Positions 50,049-58,193 of a DNA stretch of 64,000 nt are shown one piece after another (within the stretch, counting starts at the first letter, position 1; each line of letters begins with the position of its first letter). Both the position numbers and the translations under genes were made by a program. The DNA is from Actinocorallia sp039871655 (GTDB taxonomy: Bacteria > Actinomycetota > Actinomycetes > Streptosporangiales > Streptosporangiaceae), in contig NZ_JBDPLZ010000006.1 in the NCBI RefSeq assembly GCF_039871655.1, positions 62,001-126,000 on the forward strand. Direction: 5' to 3'. The notes beneath the pieces were generated by a model, which saw nothing but the letters and a program-made list of their open reading frames with translations, ran no database searches and was not told the DNA's origin.

Positions 50049-50484
50049 ATGGAGGTGGCGGGCGCGGGAGAAGGCGCCGACCCGCGGTACGTGTGGGACG
50101 CGGAGGCCGACCCGCTGGTCGCCTCACTGATCGACCGGGGCGATGTGCCCAACGTCAACAAGGTGCTGCGGACCTGGATCAAGAACGGCCCAGGGACGAG
50201 TACATCCCCGCCTCCTGGAACTCGGTTCCTCCATCGACGGCACCGTCCTCAGCAAGCCGGTGCTCGGCTCGTTCACCCGCTTCCTGCTCTGGGACACCCT
50301 TCTCAAGACGTCCTGGGGTCCGTTCATCGCCGTCCGCGAAGGACTGCTCCCCTTCCCCCTGGCGCCGCAGGCCTACTGGACCTTCGACGAGTTCCTTCGC
50401 AAAGCGGCCCTTCTCTTCCTGTCCGAAGCGGGACCGATCAGCATCGAGATCCCGGACACCAACAACCCGAACTACCCGTCCTGA
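50049..50484 (+). pseudogene. Frameshifted gene remnant beside tetR
   Basis: One frame begins E-V-A-G-A-G-E-G-A-D-P-R-Y-V-W-D and continues V-P-N-V-N-K-V-L-R-T-W-I-K-N-G. It then loses sense, while the next frame from about 50200 gives L-L-E-L-G-S-S-I-D-G-T-V-L-S-K-P, F-L-L-W-D-T-L-L-K-T-S-W-G-P and ends N-N-P-N-Y-P-S. Together they form the ends of one protein with at least one frameshift or small deletion near 50190-50215. I do not recognise the family. A hairpin terminator follows. Confidence 0.45.
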
Positions 50485-50529
50485 CCGCCCGAACCCGGCC
50501 CGCGATCTCGCGGGCGGAGGAAGGCCCCC

Positions 50530-50561
50530 GGCCCCGGCCCGCTCTTTCGCGGACCGGGGCC
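50530..50561 (+). terminator. Hairpin terminator after the frameshifted gene
   Basis: GGCCCCGG / CCGGGGCC with inner CCGC / GCGG, 45 bp after the remnant's stop. It separates this unit from the copy-3 leader. Confidence 0.6.
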
Positions 50562-50587
50562 ACTGTTGTGAGCCTCCCCGCGACCCG

Positions 50588-50847
50588 CCGTCAAAAAATT
50601 GCGAATACGCCTTTCCCGATTTTCAAACCCCCGAGTCCCGTCCGATTCCCGAGAGGTTGACACTTCTCGAAGGGCATCTGACGGAGCCGCTGAAATTTTG
50701 GACAAAAGGTAACCCTAGGTCCATTTTGACCAACAGCAGAACAATCACAATATTCCCCAATACCCAATGGCGGGCAGAAGCCAATTAGTCTCCAGACTGA
50801 ATGGCGGATAAGGAGCCATTCAGTCGCATTCCTCACCGGAGGTAGGC
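50588..50847 (+). promoter_or_regulatory. Conserved leader, copy 3, of the mini-protein family
   Basis: A 260-bp homologue of the leaders at 44906 and 48506. It has TTTTGGACAAAA (50696-50707), TTGACC (50726-50731), an AATATT -10 candidate 17 bp later, and in the 5' UTR a perfect CTGAATGGC-N9-GCCATTCAG hairpin (50797-50823), then CGGAGG before the ATG. Confidence 0.75.
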
Positions 50848-51009
50848 ATGATCAGAAAGACACTCGGCGTCGCAGTCCTCGGCGCGGCTCTGTTCGGCGC
50901 CCCCGCAATGGCGACTTCGGCGGAGGCGAGCACCGTCACGAACGCCACCGCGGTGACCCAGGTCGGGAACTGGTGGTGGTGGGACGACGACTGCGACTGG
51001 TGGTGGTGA
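50848..51009 (+). CDS. Secreted mini-protein copy 3, Trp-rich
   Basis: A 53-residue protein with the same signal peptide type (M-I-R-K-T-L-G-V-A-V-L, T-S-A-E-A). The mature peptide of about 26 residues is a Thr/Ala/Val linker followed by N-W-W-W-W-D-D-D-C-D-W-W-W. It is short enough to be missed by default gene callers. Support comes from homology to the two upstream copies in the leader, the signal peptide and the downstream hairpin. Confidence 0.72.
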   Translation: MIRKTLGVAVLGAALFGAPAMATSAEASTVTNATAVTQVGNWWWWDDDCDWWW

Positions 51010-51071
51010 CCCGACCGTGAGCAGTACCGCCATGGCAGGTCCTGAGAACGAGCACTGAGATCTGCCACGAA

Positions 51072-51130
51072 GTCGGCCTGAGGTTCTCTCGGGGTTCCAC
51101 CAGGTTCACCCCGAGAGGCCTCAGGCCGAC
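51072..51130. terminator. Large hairpin after mini-protein copy 3
   Basis: GTCGGCCTGAGG / CCTCAGGCCGAC with inner CTCTCGGGGT / ACCCCGAGAG. The arms are unlike those after copies 1 and 2 but equally complementary. Confidence 0.75.
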
Positions 51131-51226
51131 GGGAATCGTCGTCGCGTGTATGAGGGTGCCGCCGAGGGCGGCGCCCATCGCGATGGCCAGGTCGAAGGCG
51201 CTGACGTTGACCGAGACGGCCGACGT
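51122..51226 (-). pseudogene. MFS transporter C-terminal remnant
   Basis: A minus-strand segment reads S-A-V-S-V-N-V-S-A-F-D-L-A-I-A-M-G-A-A-L-G-G, matching the penultimate helix region of DHA1-type MFS efflux pumps (usual N-x-S-A-F-N-L-G-I-A-x-G-A-A-L-G-G). The rest of the pump is missing. It lies divergent from MerR, a usual place for such pumps, and its end merges into the copy-3 hairpin. Confidence 0.55.
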
Positions 51227-51315
51227 GGGGGCCGTCTCGGCGTTCTGCCGACCGCGACGTCCAGCGCTGAGCATGCCAAGAACCGAGGATTCTCTTCTCA
51301 TGCGGGCGAAGCTAA

Positions 51316-51337
51316 ACTCTCACATCGATGTGAGAGT
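51316..51337. promoter_or_regulatory. Perfect 22-bp palindrome upstream of merR
   Basis: ACTCTCACATC / GATGTGAGAGT with no spacer, ending 22 bp before the merR start. Length and symmetry are typical of MerR operators that span a long -35/-10 spacer. Confidence 0.75.
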
Positions 51338-51359
51338 CAGGCCGCGGAGTGGAGGCCCC

Positions 51360-51743
51360 ATGCGGATCGGTGAACTGTCCCACCGGACCGGAGTGAGCGA
51401 ACGCCTGCTGCGCTACTACGAGGAGCAGGGCCTCCTGCGCCCCGTCCGGCTCCCCAGCGGCTACCGCGAGTACCACGACCAGGACGTCGCCGTCGTCCGC
51501 CGCATCCGCGGCCTGCTCGCCGCCGGCCTGTCCACCGCGACGATCGCGAGCATCCTCCCCTGCCTGCGCGATGACGGCTCCCGCCTCGTCCCCACCTGCC
51601 CGGACCTGCTCGCCGAACTGCACCGGGAGCGCGATCGCATGACCGAGGCGATCGAAGCCCTCCGCGCCTCCCGCGCCGTCCTCGACACCGTCATAGCCGC
51701 CGCCCCCTCGAGCCTCGGCGAGCCCGCCCCCGCCCGTCGGTGA
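51360..51743 (+). CDS. MerR family transcriptional regulator
   Basis: A 127-residue MerR protein: M-R-I-G-E-L-S-H-R-T-G-V-S-E-R-L-L-R-Y-Y-E-E-Q-G-L-L, then G-Y-R-E-Y and the dimerisation helix up to about residue 115. No metal-binding Cys pattern; C99-like cysteines are limited to L-P-C-L and P-T-C-P. Start ATG 51360. It probably binds the palindrome just upstream and once controlled the broken MFS gene on the other strand. Confidence 0.88.
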   Translation: MRIGELSHRTGVSERLLRYYEEQGLLRPVRLPSGYREYHDQDVAVVRRIRGLLAAGLSTATIASILPCLRDDGSRLVPTCPDLLAELHRERDRMTEAIEALRASRAVLDTVIAAAPSSLGEPAPARR

Positions 51744-51853
51744 CCGCTTCCTCAGACGTCTCCTCGATCCGTGAGCATCTGATTCTTGATGGACAATAAC
51801 AGCATTCTCATATAGACAATCCGGATCGTCTCAAAATCAATGGGGAGTCGCAG

Positions 51854-52681
51854 ATGGACAAGGACGTCGTGGTCGTCATCGGTGTGGGCGGCATGGGACA
51901 GGCGATCGCCCGCCGGGTGGGCAGCGGCCGCAAGGTGCTGCTGGCCGACTTCAACGAGAACACGTTGACCGCCGCCGCCGATCTGCTGCGCGGTGAGGGC
52001 CACGACGTCGTCACGCGGCAGGTGGACGTCGGCGACCACGGTTCCGTGACGGCCCTCGCGGACGCCGCCGCCTCGCTGGGGCGCGTCACCCACGTCGCGC
52101 ACACAGCGGGACTGTCCCCGGTGCAGGCGACGACGGAGGCGATCCTGCGGGTGGACCTGCTCGGCGTGGCGCTCGTGCTCGAGCAGTTCGCACGCGTCGT
52201 CGCCCCCGGTGGCGCGGGCGTGGTCATCGCCAGCATGGCCGGTCACCTGTCGGCGGGCCTGTCCGCCGAACAGGAGAAGGCGCTCACCACCACCCCGGCG
52301 CAGGAACTGCTCGCCCTGCCGTTCCTGGCACCCGAGGCGGCCGGTGTGCCCGGACTGGCCTACGGCCTGGCCAAGCGGGCCAACGTCCTGCAGGTCCAGG
52401 CGGCCGCCGCGGCCTGGGGACAGCGCGGAGCCCGGATCAACTCGATCAGCCCCGGCGTCATCTCCACACCCATGGGGCAGCAGGAACTGACCGGAGAGAA
52501 CGGCGAGCAGATGCGGGCGATGATCGGCATGTCCGCCACCAAGCGGGTGGGCACCCCCGACGACATCGCCGCGGCCGCGGCGTTCCTGCTGGACGCGCAG
52601 GCCGGCTTCATCACCGGCACCGACCTGCTCGTCGACGGGGGCGCCGTCGCCGCCGTGCGCCCGTTCCTGACGGCCGGCTGA
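51854..52681 (+). CDS. SDR family oxidoreductase
   Basis: A 275-residue short-chain dehydrogenase. The cofactor loop is G-V-G-G-M-G-Q-A-I, slightly different from the usual T-G-x-x-x-G-I-G. The Y-x-x-x-K pair is Y-G-L-A-K, and the C-terminus has F-I-T-G-T-D-L-L-V-D-G-G. A longer insertion (S-A-G-L-S-A-E-Q-E-K-A-L-T) replaces the normal active-site loop. TGGGGAGT precedes the ATG. Its position just after merR suggests it may be the regulated gene, although 110 bp separate them. Confidence 0.88.
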   Translation: MDKDVVVVIGVGGMGQAIARRVGSGRKVLLADFNENTLTAAADLLRGEGHDVVTRQVDVGDHGSVTALADAAASLGRVTHVAHTAGLSPVQATTEAILRVDLLGVALVLEQFARVVAPGGAGVVIASMAGHLSAGLSAEQEKALTTTPAQELLALPFLAPEAAGVPGLAYGLAKRANVLQVQAAAAAWGQRGARINSISPGVISTPMGQQELTGENGEQMRAMIGMSATKRVGTPDDIAAAAAFLLDAQAGFITGTDLLVDGGAVAAVRPFLTAG

Positions 52682-52708
52682 CGCCGCCCGTCGGAAGAGG
52701 CCTCTGCG

Positions 52709-54052
52709 TCAAGGCTGGAAGGGCATCGTCCAGCAGTTGGAGGTGGTCCTCTCGCCCGCGAGGCGGTCGGCCAGCCAGGACACCGCGTCGCCCTGGTCGG
52801 TGAGGAGAGGGGTGAGGTGGTTCAGGAGGGTCTTGTCTCCGAGGTTGGACAGGTTGACGGGCACGTAGCTGACGTCGGCGCCCTTGCGGCACCAGTCCAC
52901 GGCCAGCCGGCGCGCCTGCGTGTGGGGAACGATGTCGTCCTGGACGCCGGTCGCCACCCGCACCGGCCCCACGGGCTTGAGCTTCCCGATGCGCTGCTTG
53001 TCCAGAACGGCCTGCGCCTGCGGCTCGGCCGCGATCACCTCGGCGATGGACTTTCCGCTGACGGTCCACTTCTTGCTCGACGTGAAGGCGTAGCCGAGGA
53101 TCGCATCGCCCACGCACATGGTGGACAGGTCCTGGAGCGCGGCCCGGCCGGCGGCGTTGACGGTGTTCTCGACGATGTCGCCCAGGGAGGGTTCGGCCTG
53201 GATGAAACCATTGATCGACCAGCCCAGCGCGCCGACCAGGGCGCTGCCGTCGATGCCCTTCATGACCGAGGTCAGGTCGGCGGGCGGCGCGCCGGCGTAG
53301 GTGCCGACCAGCTTGACGTCGGGCGCGTAGGAGGACTGGAGCTCGGCGGCCGAGGCGCTGGCGCCGCCGCCCTCGCTGTAGCCGTACAGGCCGACGCGGG
53401 AGTCCGTGGTGATCGACGACCCCGGCACGGCGTGCGCCGCGCGGGCCGCGTCCAGCAGGGCGCGTCCCCCGTCGAGGCGGTTGACGTAGGTGTGGAGCCG
53501 GTCGGTCGAGCCGAGGCCGACGTAGTCGGTGACGACCACCGCCGCTCCGGTGGACAGCAGGCGGTAGATCGCCAGGTTCTCGTAGCCGACCGACAAGGTG
53601 TCGCCGGTCAGGGTCGCCGGGTGCTGCAGGGCGAACGAGGGCGCGCACTGGTCGCCCTGGCCCATGGTGCCCGAGGCCAACGCCACCAGCGGACGGGGTC
53701 CGTTGTGCTTCCAGGCCGCCGACGGCTCGATGTAGGAGCCGGTCACCGCCACGGGCCGCCCGTTGGAGTCGGTGGACTTGTACATCAGCCGCGTCGCCGT
53801 ACCGGGCAGCGCGCGTCCGTCCAGGCCCGGCAGGCTGAGGCCGAGAGGCAGTGGCTCGGTGCGGATCAGCGCGCCGTTGGCGGAGGGCAGCGCGGTCGGC
53901 GGGCTGTAGAAGGCGGGGATGGTGACTCCCCGGGACACCACGGGCTCCGATTCCAGGGTGGCCGCGCGGGCCGTCCCGGCGAGGGAGGTCGATGCCAGGG
54001 CGGCCAGCGATACGGCCAGCGCCGACCGCATGAGGGGTCCAGCGGTTCTCAC
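52709..54052 (-). CDS. Secreted lipase family protein
   Basis: A 447-residue exported alpha/beta-hydrolase of the secretory lipase (LIP) family. A Sec signal (about residues 1-31, ending T-A-R-A-A) precedes the mature enzyme. The nucleophile elbow is G-Y-S-E-G-G, an Asp lies in G-V-Q-D-D-I-V, and a catalytic His is probably in L-N-H-L-T-P near the C-terminus. It hydrolyses esters or triglycerides outside the cell. GTG 54052 with CTGGAG upstream is preferred over the start 17 codons earlier. Confidence 0.85.
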   Translation of the reverse strand: MRTAGPLMRSALAVSLAALASTSLAGTARAATLESEPVVSRGVTIPAFYSPPTALPSANGALIRTEPLPLGLSLPGLDGRALPGTATRLMYKSTDSNGRPVAVTGSYIEPSAAWKHNGPRPLVALASGTMGQGDQCAPSFALQHPATLTGDTLSVGYENLAIYRLLSTGAAVVVTDYVGLGSTDRLHTYVNRLDGGRALLDAARAAHAVPGSSITTDSRVGLYGYSEGGGASASAAELQSSYAPDVKLVGTYAGAPPADLTSVMKGIDGSALVGALGWSINGFIQAEPSLGDIVENTVNAAGRAALQDLSTMCVGDAILGYAFTSSKKWTVSGKSIAEVIAAEPQAQAVLDKQRIGKLKPVGPVRVATGVQDDIVPHTQARRLAVDWCRKGADVSYVPVNLSNLGDKTLLNHLTPLLTDQGDAVSWLADRLAGERTTSNCWTMPFQP

Positions 54053-54431
54053 ACTCGCTCCAGGGGGGTGGGGGGCAGCATTGCTCACACTGCCCGCCGC
54101 CACCCGGCGGATCTATGCCGATGAGAAACGTCTTTCGACCCCGAACACCCTCTTTGTGATAACCAAGCCCTTACTAAACAAATAACGACCACTCTGCGCG
54201 AAATACGCGCTCCATACCGAAGTCACCGAGTCCGTGGACGGCATGGCGTCGACGTCCGAGATGCAGGCTTCGACAGAAAGACAATCACGTCTTCTTGACA
54301 GCCCGCCGACGTCCCCTGAGTATCGGGTGAGCGAGAAGGCCGGCCCGAACCTCCGGCGCGCCCACACCACGTCCGCCAGGCGAGGTCGCAACCTGGTGAG
54401 GTCACATCCGCGAACGATGGAGGCTGTACGA
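54053..54431. other. Divergent intergenic region, no gene seen
   Basis: About 380 bp between the lipase and F420 enzyme genes. It includes an AT-rich part (54155-54185) likely to hold a promoter, and a small CCGCCG / CGGCGG-type hairpin near the lipase. No credible gene, RNA or repeat seen. The upstream-open frame through it is not preferred for the F420 enzyme. Confidence 0.45.
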
Positions 54432-54884
54432 GTGCTGAAGAGATTCGCCATCGCGGTCGCCGCGGTGGCGGTGCGGATGGCGTCGTTCCTGGGCCCGGGC
54501 GCGATGCGTGCCGTCGCGCGGTTCAACAAACGTGTCACCAATCCGATTCAGCGCCTCTGGGCCCCTCACCTGCCCTACTACGCGGTCATCGAGCACGTCG
54601 GCCGCAAGTCGGGCAAGAGCTACCGGACCCCCGTCATGGCCTTCGTCGAGGACGGAAAGCTCGCGGTGATGCTGAACTACGGCACGGAGTCGGATTGGGT
54701 CCGCAACATACAGGCCGCCGGTTCGGGGGCGGTCGTACACCAAAGCAAGCGGTACCGGCTGACCGATCCTCGCGTCATCCCCGCTGATTCCCCGGATCTG
54801 CCGGCGTCCGTGCGCACCGTCGGCGCGCAGGCGCGCAGCGCCCTCTACGGCACCCTGGTCCCGGCCGCACACGCGGAGAGCTGA
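54432..54884 (+). CDS. Deazaflavin (F420)-dependent nitroreductase-like protein
   Basis: A 150-residue protein of the DDN/FDOR-B family. The strand Y-Y-A-V-I-E-H-V-G-R-K-S-G-K-S-Y-R-T-P-V-M is the signature, followed by D-W-V-R-N-I-Q-A-A-G and Y-R-L-T-D-P-R-V. Members use F420H2 to reduce nitro compounds, quinones or enones. A hydrophobic N-terminal helix (L-K-R-F-A-I-A-V-A-A-V-A) may anchor it. GTG 54432 is preferred since GGAGG lies 8 bases upstream; ATG 54417 is in frame too. Confidence 0.82.
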   Translation: MLKRFAIAVAAVAVRMASFLGPGAMRAVARFNKRVTNPIQRLWAPHLPYYAVIEHVGRKSGKSYRTPVMAFVEDGKLAVMLNYGTESDWVRNIQAAGSGAVVHQSKRYRLTDPRVIPADSPDLPASVRTVGAQARSALYGTLVPAAHAES

Positions 54885-55638
54885 GATCCTCCCCGAAGCT
54901 CCCCTTCCCTCGGGAGGACACCGGGTTCCGGAGCATGGCATGATCGGCCGGCGATCTTCGCTCCCCGGAAGGCTGGCCGCCTACGGCGGCGCCATCGAGG
55001 TCACCGCTCACTGGGAGGACGAACTCGACGGGAGCGACGGTATCTACGGCCGGCACGTCTGTGAGCGCCGAGAAACCGAAGCCGTGAGCCGCCCGCCGGA
55101 AAGTCGGCAGATGACCGCGGGCATGCCGTCCACGTCGGACGAGGCTCACCAGCCATCCGAACACCTGGAGATCGGGCACAGAGTGCCCCGAGTCGCCGCT
55201 TGTCAGGTGTTCAAGGATCTCGACGGTCTTCTGCGGGTCGCGGACGCTGAGGATCAGAACGCGGTATCGACCACCGTGATCGCCGACGCCGGCCCGGACG
55301 CTGTGCGTGATCAGCTCATCGGAGTCGCCGGACTTCTTCTTGCCGCCGGAGCCCGCCGACCAGAACGCCCAAGACCCGTTCCAGCCCGTCCGGTCCGGCC
55401 GGGGCAGTACGTAGCCCGAACGCATGACCAGCCGGACCAGCGACCAGTGCGGCTCGATGAACGGGCTGAGCACTCCGGCTTCACCGTTGATTCCGGAGTT
55501 CTCCTCCTGGCGCCTTTCGGTCGTCACGGCGCGGATCTGAGCGCGGTGGATCGTCAGGTCCGAGGTGTACCGAGGAACGCCAAACCGAACAGAACCAGGC
55601 CCAAGACGAACCGCCCACCTTGCGACGACGAACGCCAT
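54775..55638 (-). CDS. Hypothetical protein, frame partly convincing
   Basis: An open frame of 287 codons. Its middle part (Arg/Glu, then F-I-E-P-H-W-S-L-V-R-L, Y-R-V-L-I-L-S-V-R-D-P-Q-K-T-V-E-I-L-E) has good third-position GC and looks coded. The N-terminus changes character near residue 25; another frame nearby reads F-V-L-G-L-V-L-F-G-L-A-F, suggesting a frameshift near 55590. The C-terminal third overlaps the antisense F420 gene and looks random. The gene may be broken or end earlier. No family recognised. Confidence 0.3.
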   Translation of the reverse strand: MAFVVARWAVRLGPGSVRFGVPRYTSDLTIHRAQIRAVTTERRQEENSGINGEAGVLSPFIEPHWSLVRLVMRSGYVLPRPDRTGWNGSWAFWSAGSGGKKKSGDSDELITHSVRAGVGDHGGRYRVLILSVRDPQKTVEILEHLTSGDSGHSVPDLQVFGWLVSLVRRGRHARGHLPTFRRAAHGFGFSALTDVPAVDTVAPVEFVLPVSGDLDGAAVGGQPSGERRSPADHAMLRNPVSSRGKGSFGEDLSSPRVRPGPGCRRGRCAPARRRCARTPADPGNQRG

Positions 55639-55830
55639 CGCCCCCCGTGCACACTTTGTACAGTTCGCGATACCCGTCGTTCAGTGCCTCAAGACCCCGC
55701 TTCGGATCCGCCTGACCGGCTTGTTCCAACCTGCGGTCTCTTCGTCCCCGACTATGGGCGTCCCAAGGCCGGCACCTCGCACCCTGTCCTACCGGTGCGT
55801 CCCCCTGCGCTGGGATTCTGTCGGGCGCTC

Positions 55831-56727
55831 TCAGGGACGCAGGATCACCTTGCCGAAGGCCGCGCCCGATTCGAGCCGCTCATGCGCGAGCGACGCCTGG
55901 GCGAGGGGAATGACCTCCTCGGCGATGCCGCGCAAGGCTCCGCGGGCGGCGAGGTCGAAGACGGTCTCCAGCCCGGATCTCAACCGCGCGGGATCGACCG
56001 AGCTGAGGCTGAACATGAGCAGCGACGGGGAACTCTGGAAGAGCCCCACGAGGTCGGCGGCGAAGTCCGGGGCAGGCGGCCCGCCGGCCGCTCCGCACAG
56101 GACGTACCGGCCGTTGGCCCGTAGCCGTCCGAGATGACGGCCGAGGTCGGGACCGGCCACAGGGTCGACGATGACGTCGTATGAGGCGTCCTCGTCATCT
56201 CGGGTGGAGAACCCGAGTTCGCTCAGACGCCCGGCATGCGCCGCCGACCGGGTACTCGCGGTCACCGCGGCCCCGAGGTGCGCCGCCACCTGGGCGGCCA
56301 TCAACCCCACACCGCCGCTGGCGCCGCGGACCAGAACACTCTCCCCGGCGGTCACGCCGGCCCGCTCGAGGAGCAGCAACGCCGTCAGCGCGTTGACGCC
56401 GAGCGCTACGGCCTGCGCCGAGGAGAGTTCCGACGGCAATTCCACGACGTCGTCGGCCACCGCCGACTCGGCGTAGCCGCCCCCGCCGAGGAAGGCGTAG
56501 ACCCGCTTGCCGGTCTCCTTGACGACGCCCGCGACCTCCAATCCGGGGACGAATCCCGGGTCAGGGAAGCCGGGGTACTGCCCGCGACGGGACATCACAT
56601 CGACATGTCCGACGCCCGCGGCTTCGACCTCGACCAGCGTCTTCCCCGGCCCCGGAACGGGATCGGGGAGATCGACGAGGCGCAGGCGGCCCCCGTCGTC
56701 GAACGAATGCACGGTGATCGCTTTCAT
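55831..56727 (-). CDS. Zinc-free MDR oxidoreductase (quinone reductase-like)
   Basis: A 298-residue medium-chain reductase. It starts M-K-A-I-T-V-H-S-F-D-D-G-G, has P-G-F-V-P-G-L-E-V-A-G-V-V and the nucleotide loop V-L-V-R-G-A-S-G-G-V-G-L-M. It ends A-F-G-K-V-I-L-R-P, the common QOR end. ATG 56727 follows GGTGAGGGC. An AraC regulator is divergent, 82 bp away, and probably controls it. Confidence 0.88.
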   Translation of the reverse strand: MKAITVHSFDDGGRLRLVDLPDPVPGPGKTLVEVEAAGVGHVDVMSRRGQYPGFPDPGFVPGLEVAGVVKETGKRVYAFLGGGGYAESAVADDVVELPSELSSAQAVALGVNALTALLLLERAGVTAGESVLVRGASGGVGLMAAQVAAHLGAAVTASTRSAAHAGRLSELGFSTRDDEDASYDVIVDPVAGPDLGRHLGRLRANGRYVLCGAAGGPPAPDFAADLVGLFQSSPSLLMFSLSSVDPARLRSGLETVFDLAARGALRGIAEEVIPLAQASLAHERLESGAAFGKVILRP

Positions 56728-56809
56728 GCCCTCACCGTAGGAATCCTCGGACATATGGGACGATGCTCGAGAAGACCTCATCCATACGAGATCGTGCAGA
56801 GCGGACGGC

Positions 56810-57694
56810 GTGGATCTCTTCAGCGACGTGATCGGCAGCATGCGGGCCGGACGGAAGTCGTTCTGCCGTACCCGTGGCACCGGCCGATGGGGCAGACGGC
56901 TGGAGCCGTTCTCCGGAACGGGGTTCCACGTCGTGCTGGAAGGCGGTGGCTGGCTCGTCACGCCGTCCGCGCCGCCGGTACGGCTCGGCGCGGGCGACGT
57001 GGTGTTCGTCCCGTACGGTGCGGCCCACGGGCTGAGCGGGGTCCCGGACCGTCCCTTCGCCGAGCTGCCCACGTCCACGGACGCCTTCCCATCCGGGGAC
57101 GCCGCCACGTCATACGCGGACGTGGTGTGCGGCGCCTATCGATTGGACAAAGGCCAGGCCCACCCCTTCCTGCGCGGGCTCCCCGACGTGATCCACATGC
57201 GTTCCGACCGCCACCCCGCCATGCGCACACTGGTCGGCTTGCTGGCCGACCGGCCGGAATCCGGGTCGGGGGCGGACACCGTCGTACCGGCCCTGATCGA
57301 CCTGCTGCTGGTCCATCTGCTGCGCGCCTGGCACGACGACGCCGACCCGCCCGCGGCGCTGGGCGACCCCGCCATCGCGGCCGCCCTGCACCAGATGCAC
57401 AACAACCCTCAGCACAAGTGGACGGTGGAGGAACTCGGTGCTGCGGTCGGCATGTCCCGCACCGCCTTCGCCCGCCGCTTCACCTCTCTCGTCGGCCTCC
57501 CGCCGATGACGTATCTGACCGGCTGGCGGCTCAATCGCGGCGCGTGGCTACTTCGTGAGACCGACGCGCCGCTGGCGTCGATCGCCCGCCAGGTCGGCTA
57601 CAGCTCGGAGTTCGCCTTCGCCCACGCTTTCCGGCGCGAGTTCGAGATGCCGCCCGGCCGGTTCCGGCACCGGGAACGCGCCGCATCGAGGTGA
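56810..57694 (+). CDS. AraC family regulator with cupin_6 domain
   Basis: A 294-residue protein. The N-terminal cupin (about 1-180) contains L-G-A-G-D-V-V-F-V-P-Y-G-A-A-H, the usual cupin_6 element. The C-terminal double HTH (about 195-290) reads W-T-V-E-E-L-G-A-A-V-G-M-S-R-T-A-F-A-R-R-F, then Q-V-G-Y-S-S-E-F-A-F-A-H-A-F-R-R. Such regulators usually activate the divergent oxidoreductase. Start GTG 56810. Confidence 0.9.
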   Translation: MDLFSDVIGSMRAGRKSFCRTRGTGRWGRRLEPFSGTGFHVVLEGGGWLVTPSAPPVRLGAGDVVFVPYGAAHGLSGVPDRPFAELPTSTDAFPSGDAATSYADVVCGAYRLDKGQAHPFLRGLPDVIHMRSDRHPAMRTLVGLLADRPESGSGADTVVPALIDLLLVHLLRAWHDDADPPAALGDPAIAAALHQMHNNPQHKWTVEELGAAVGMSRTAFARRFTSLVGLPPMTYLTGWRLNRGAWLLRETDAPLASIARQVGYSSEFAFAHAFRREFEMPPGRFRHRERAASR

Positions 57695-57707
57695 GGCCTC
57701 TCCTGGC

Positions 57708-58184
57708 TCAGTCCTCGATGAATCGGTTCCGGTTCCGGGCGTCCGCGGTGGTGGATCCGGGACGGCGGACGGCGGCCACCTGTTCCCGCTGCCGCCGGAC
57801 GACATAGGTGCCGGGCACGAACCCCGTCGCGCCGTGCTCCGGGTGGAGAAGGTAGACCGGCGCGGACGCCTCGAACAGTCCGAGCGCGAGGCCGAGTCGG
57901 TCCCTGATCGAGGTCGTCCAGCGGCAGGTGAACGGATCCGCCACAAGCGTGTGGGGGTTGCCCCCCGCGGCGCCGCGCAGGAGTTCGACCCCCTCGGCCG
58001 GTACATCCGCCCAGCGGACGCCGTCCCAGGTCGAGGCCACGTCGGCCACCACGGGCAGCGGAATCACGAGCAGATCGCCTTGGGCCTGGATTCCGTCCAG
58101 TACGGGGATCGTGACCTCCTGCTCGAGATGGTCGAGCACGGAAAGGCCGGTCTGCCGGGAGAGAGATGCGAGAGTCACTGTCAT
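57708..58184 (-). CDS. Hypothetical protein paired with DUF6745 gene
   Basis: A 158-residue protein with no named family that I recognise. It starts with D-H-L-E-Q-E-V-T-I-P-V-L-D-G and I-P-L-P-V-V-A-D, has A-D-P-F-T-C-R-W, and an E-H-G-A-T-G-F-V-P-G-T-Y near the end. Its ribosome binding site (TGAGGTGA) overlaps the end of the DUF6745 gene, so the two are one operon. A joint role is inferred only from this. Confidence 0.7.
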   Translation of the reverse strand: MTVTLASLSRQTGLSVLDHLEQEVTIPVLDGIQAQGDLLVIPLPVVADVASTWDGVRWADVPAEGVELLRGAAGGNPHTLVADPFTCRWTTSIRDRLGLALGLFEASAPVYLLHPEHGATGFVPGTYVVRRQREQVAAVRRPGSTTADARNRNRFIED

Positions 58185-58193
58185 GGAATCACC

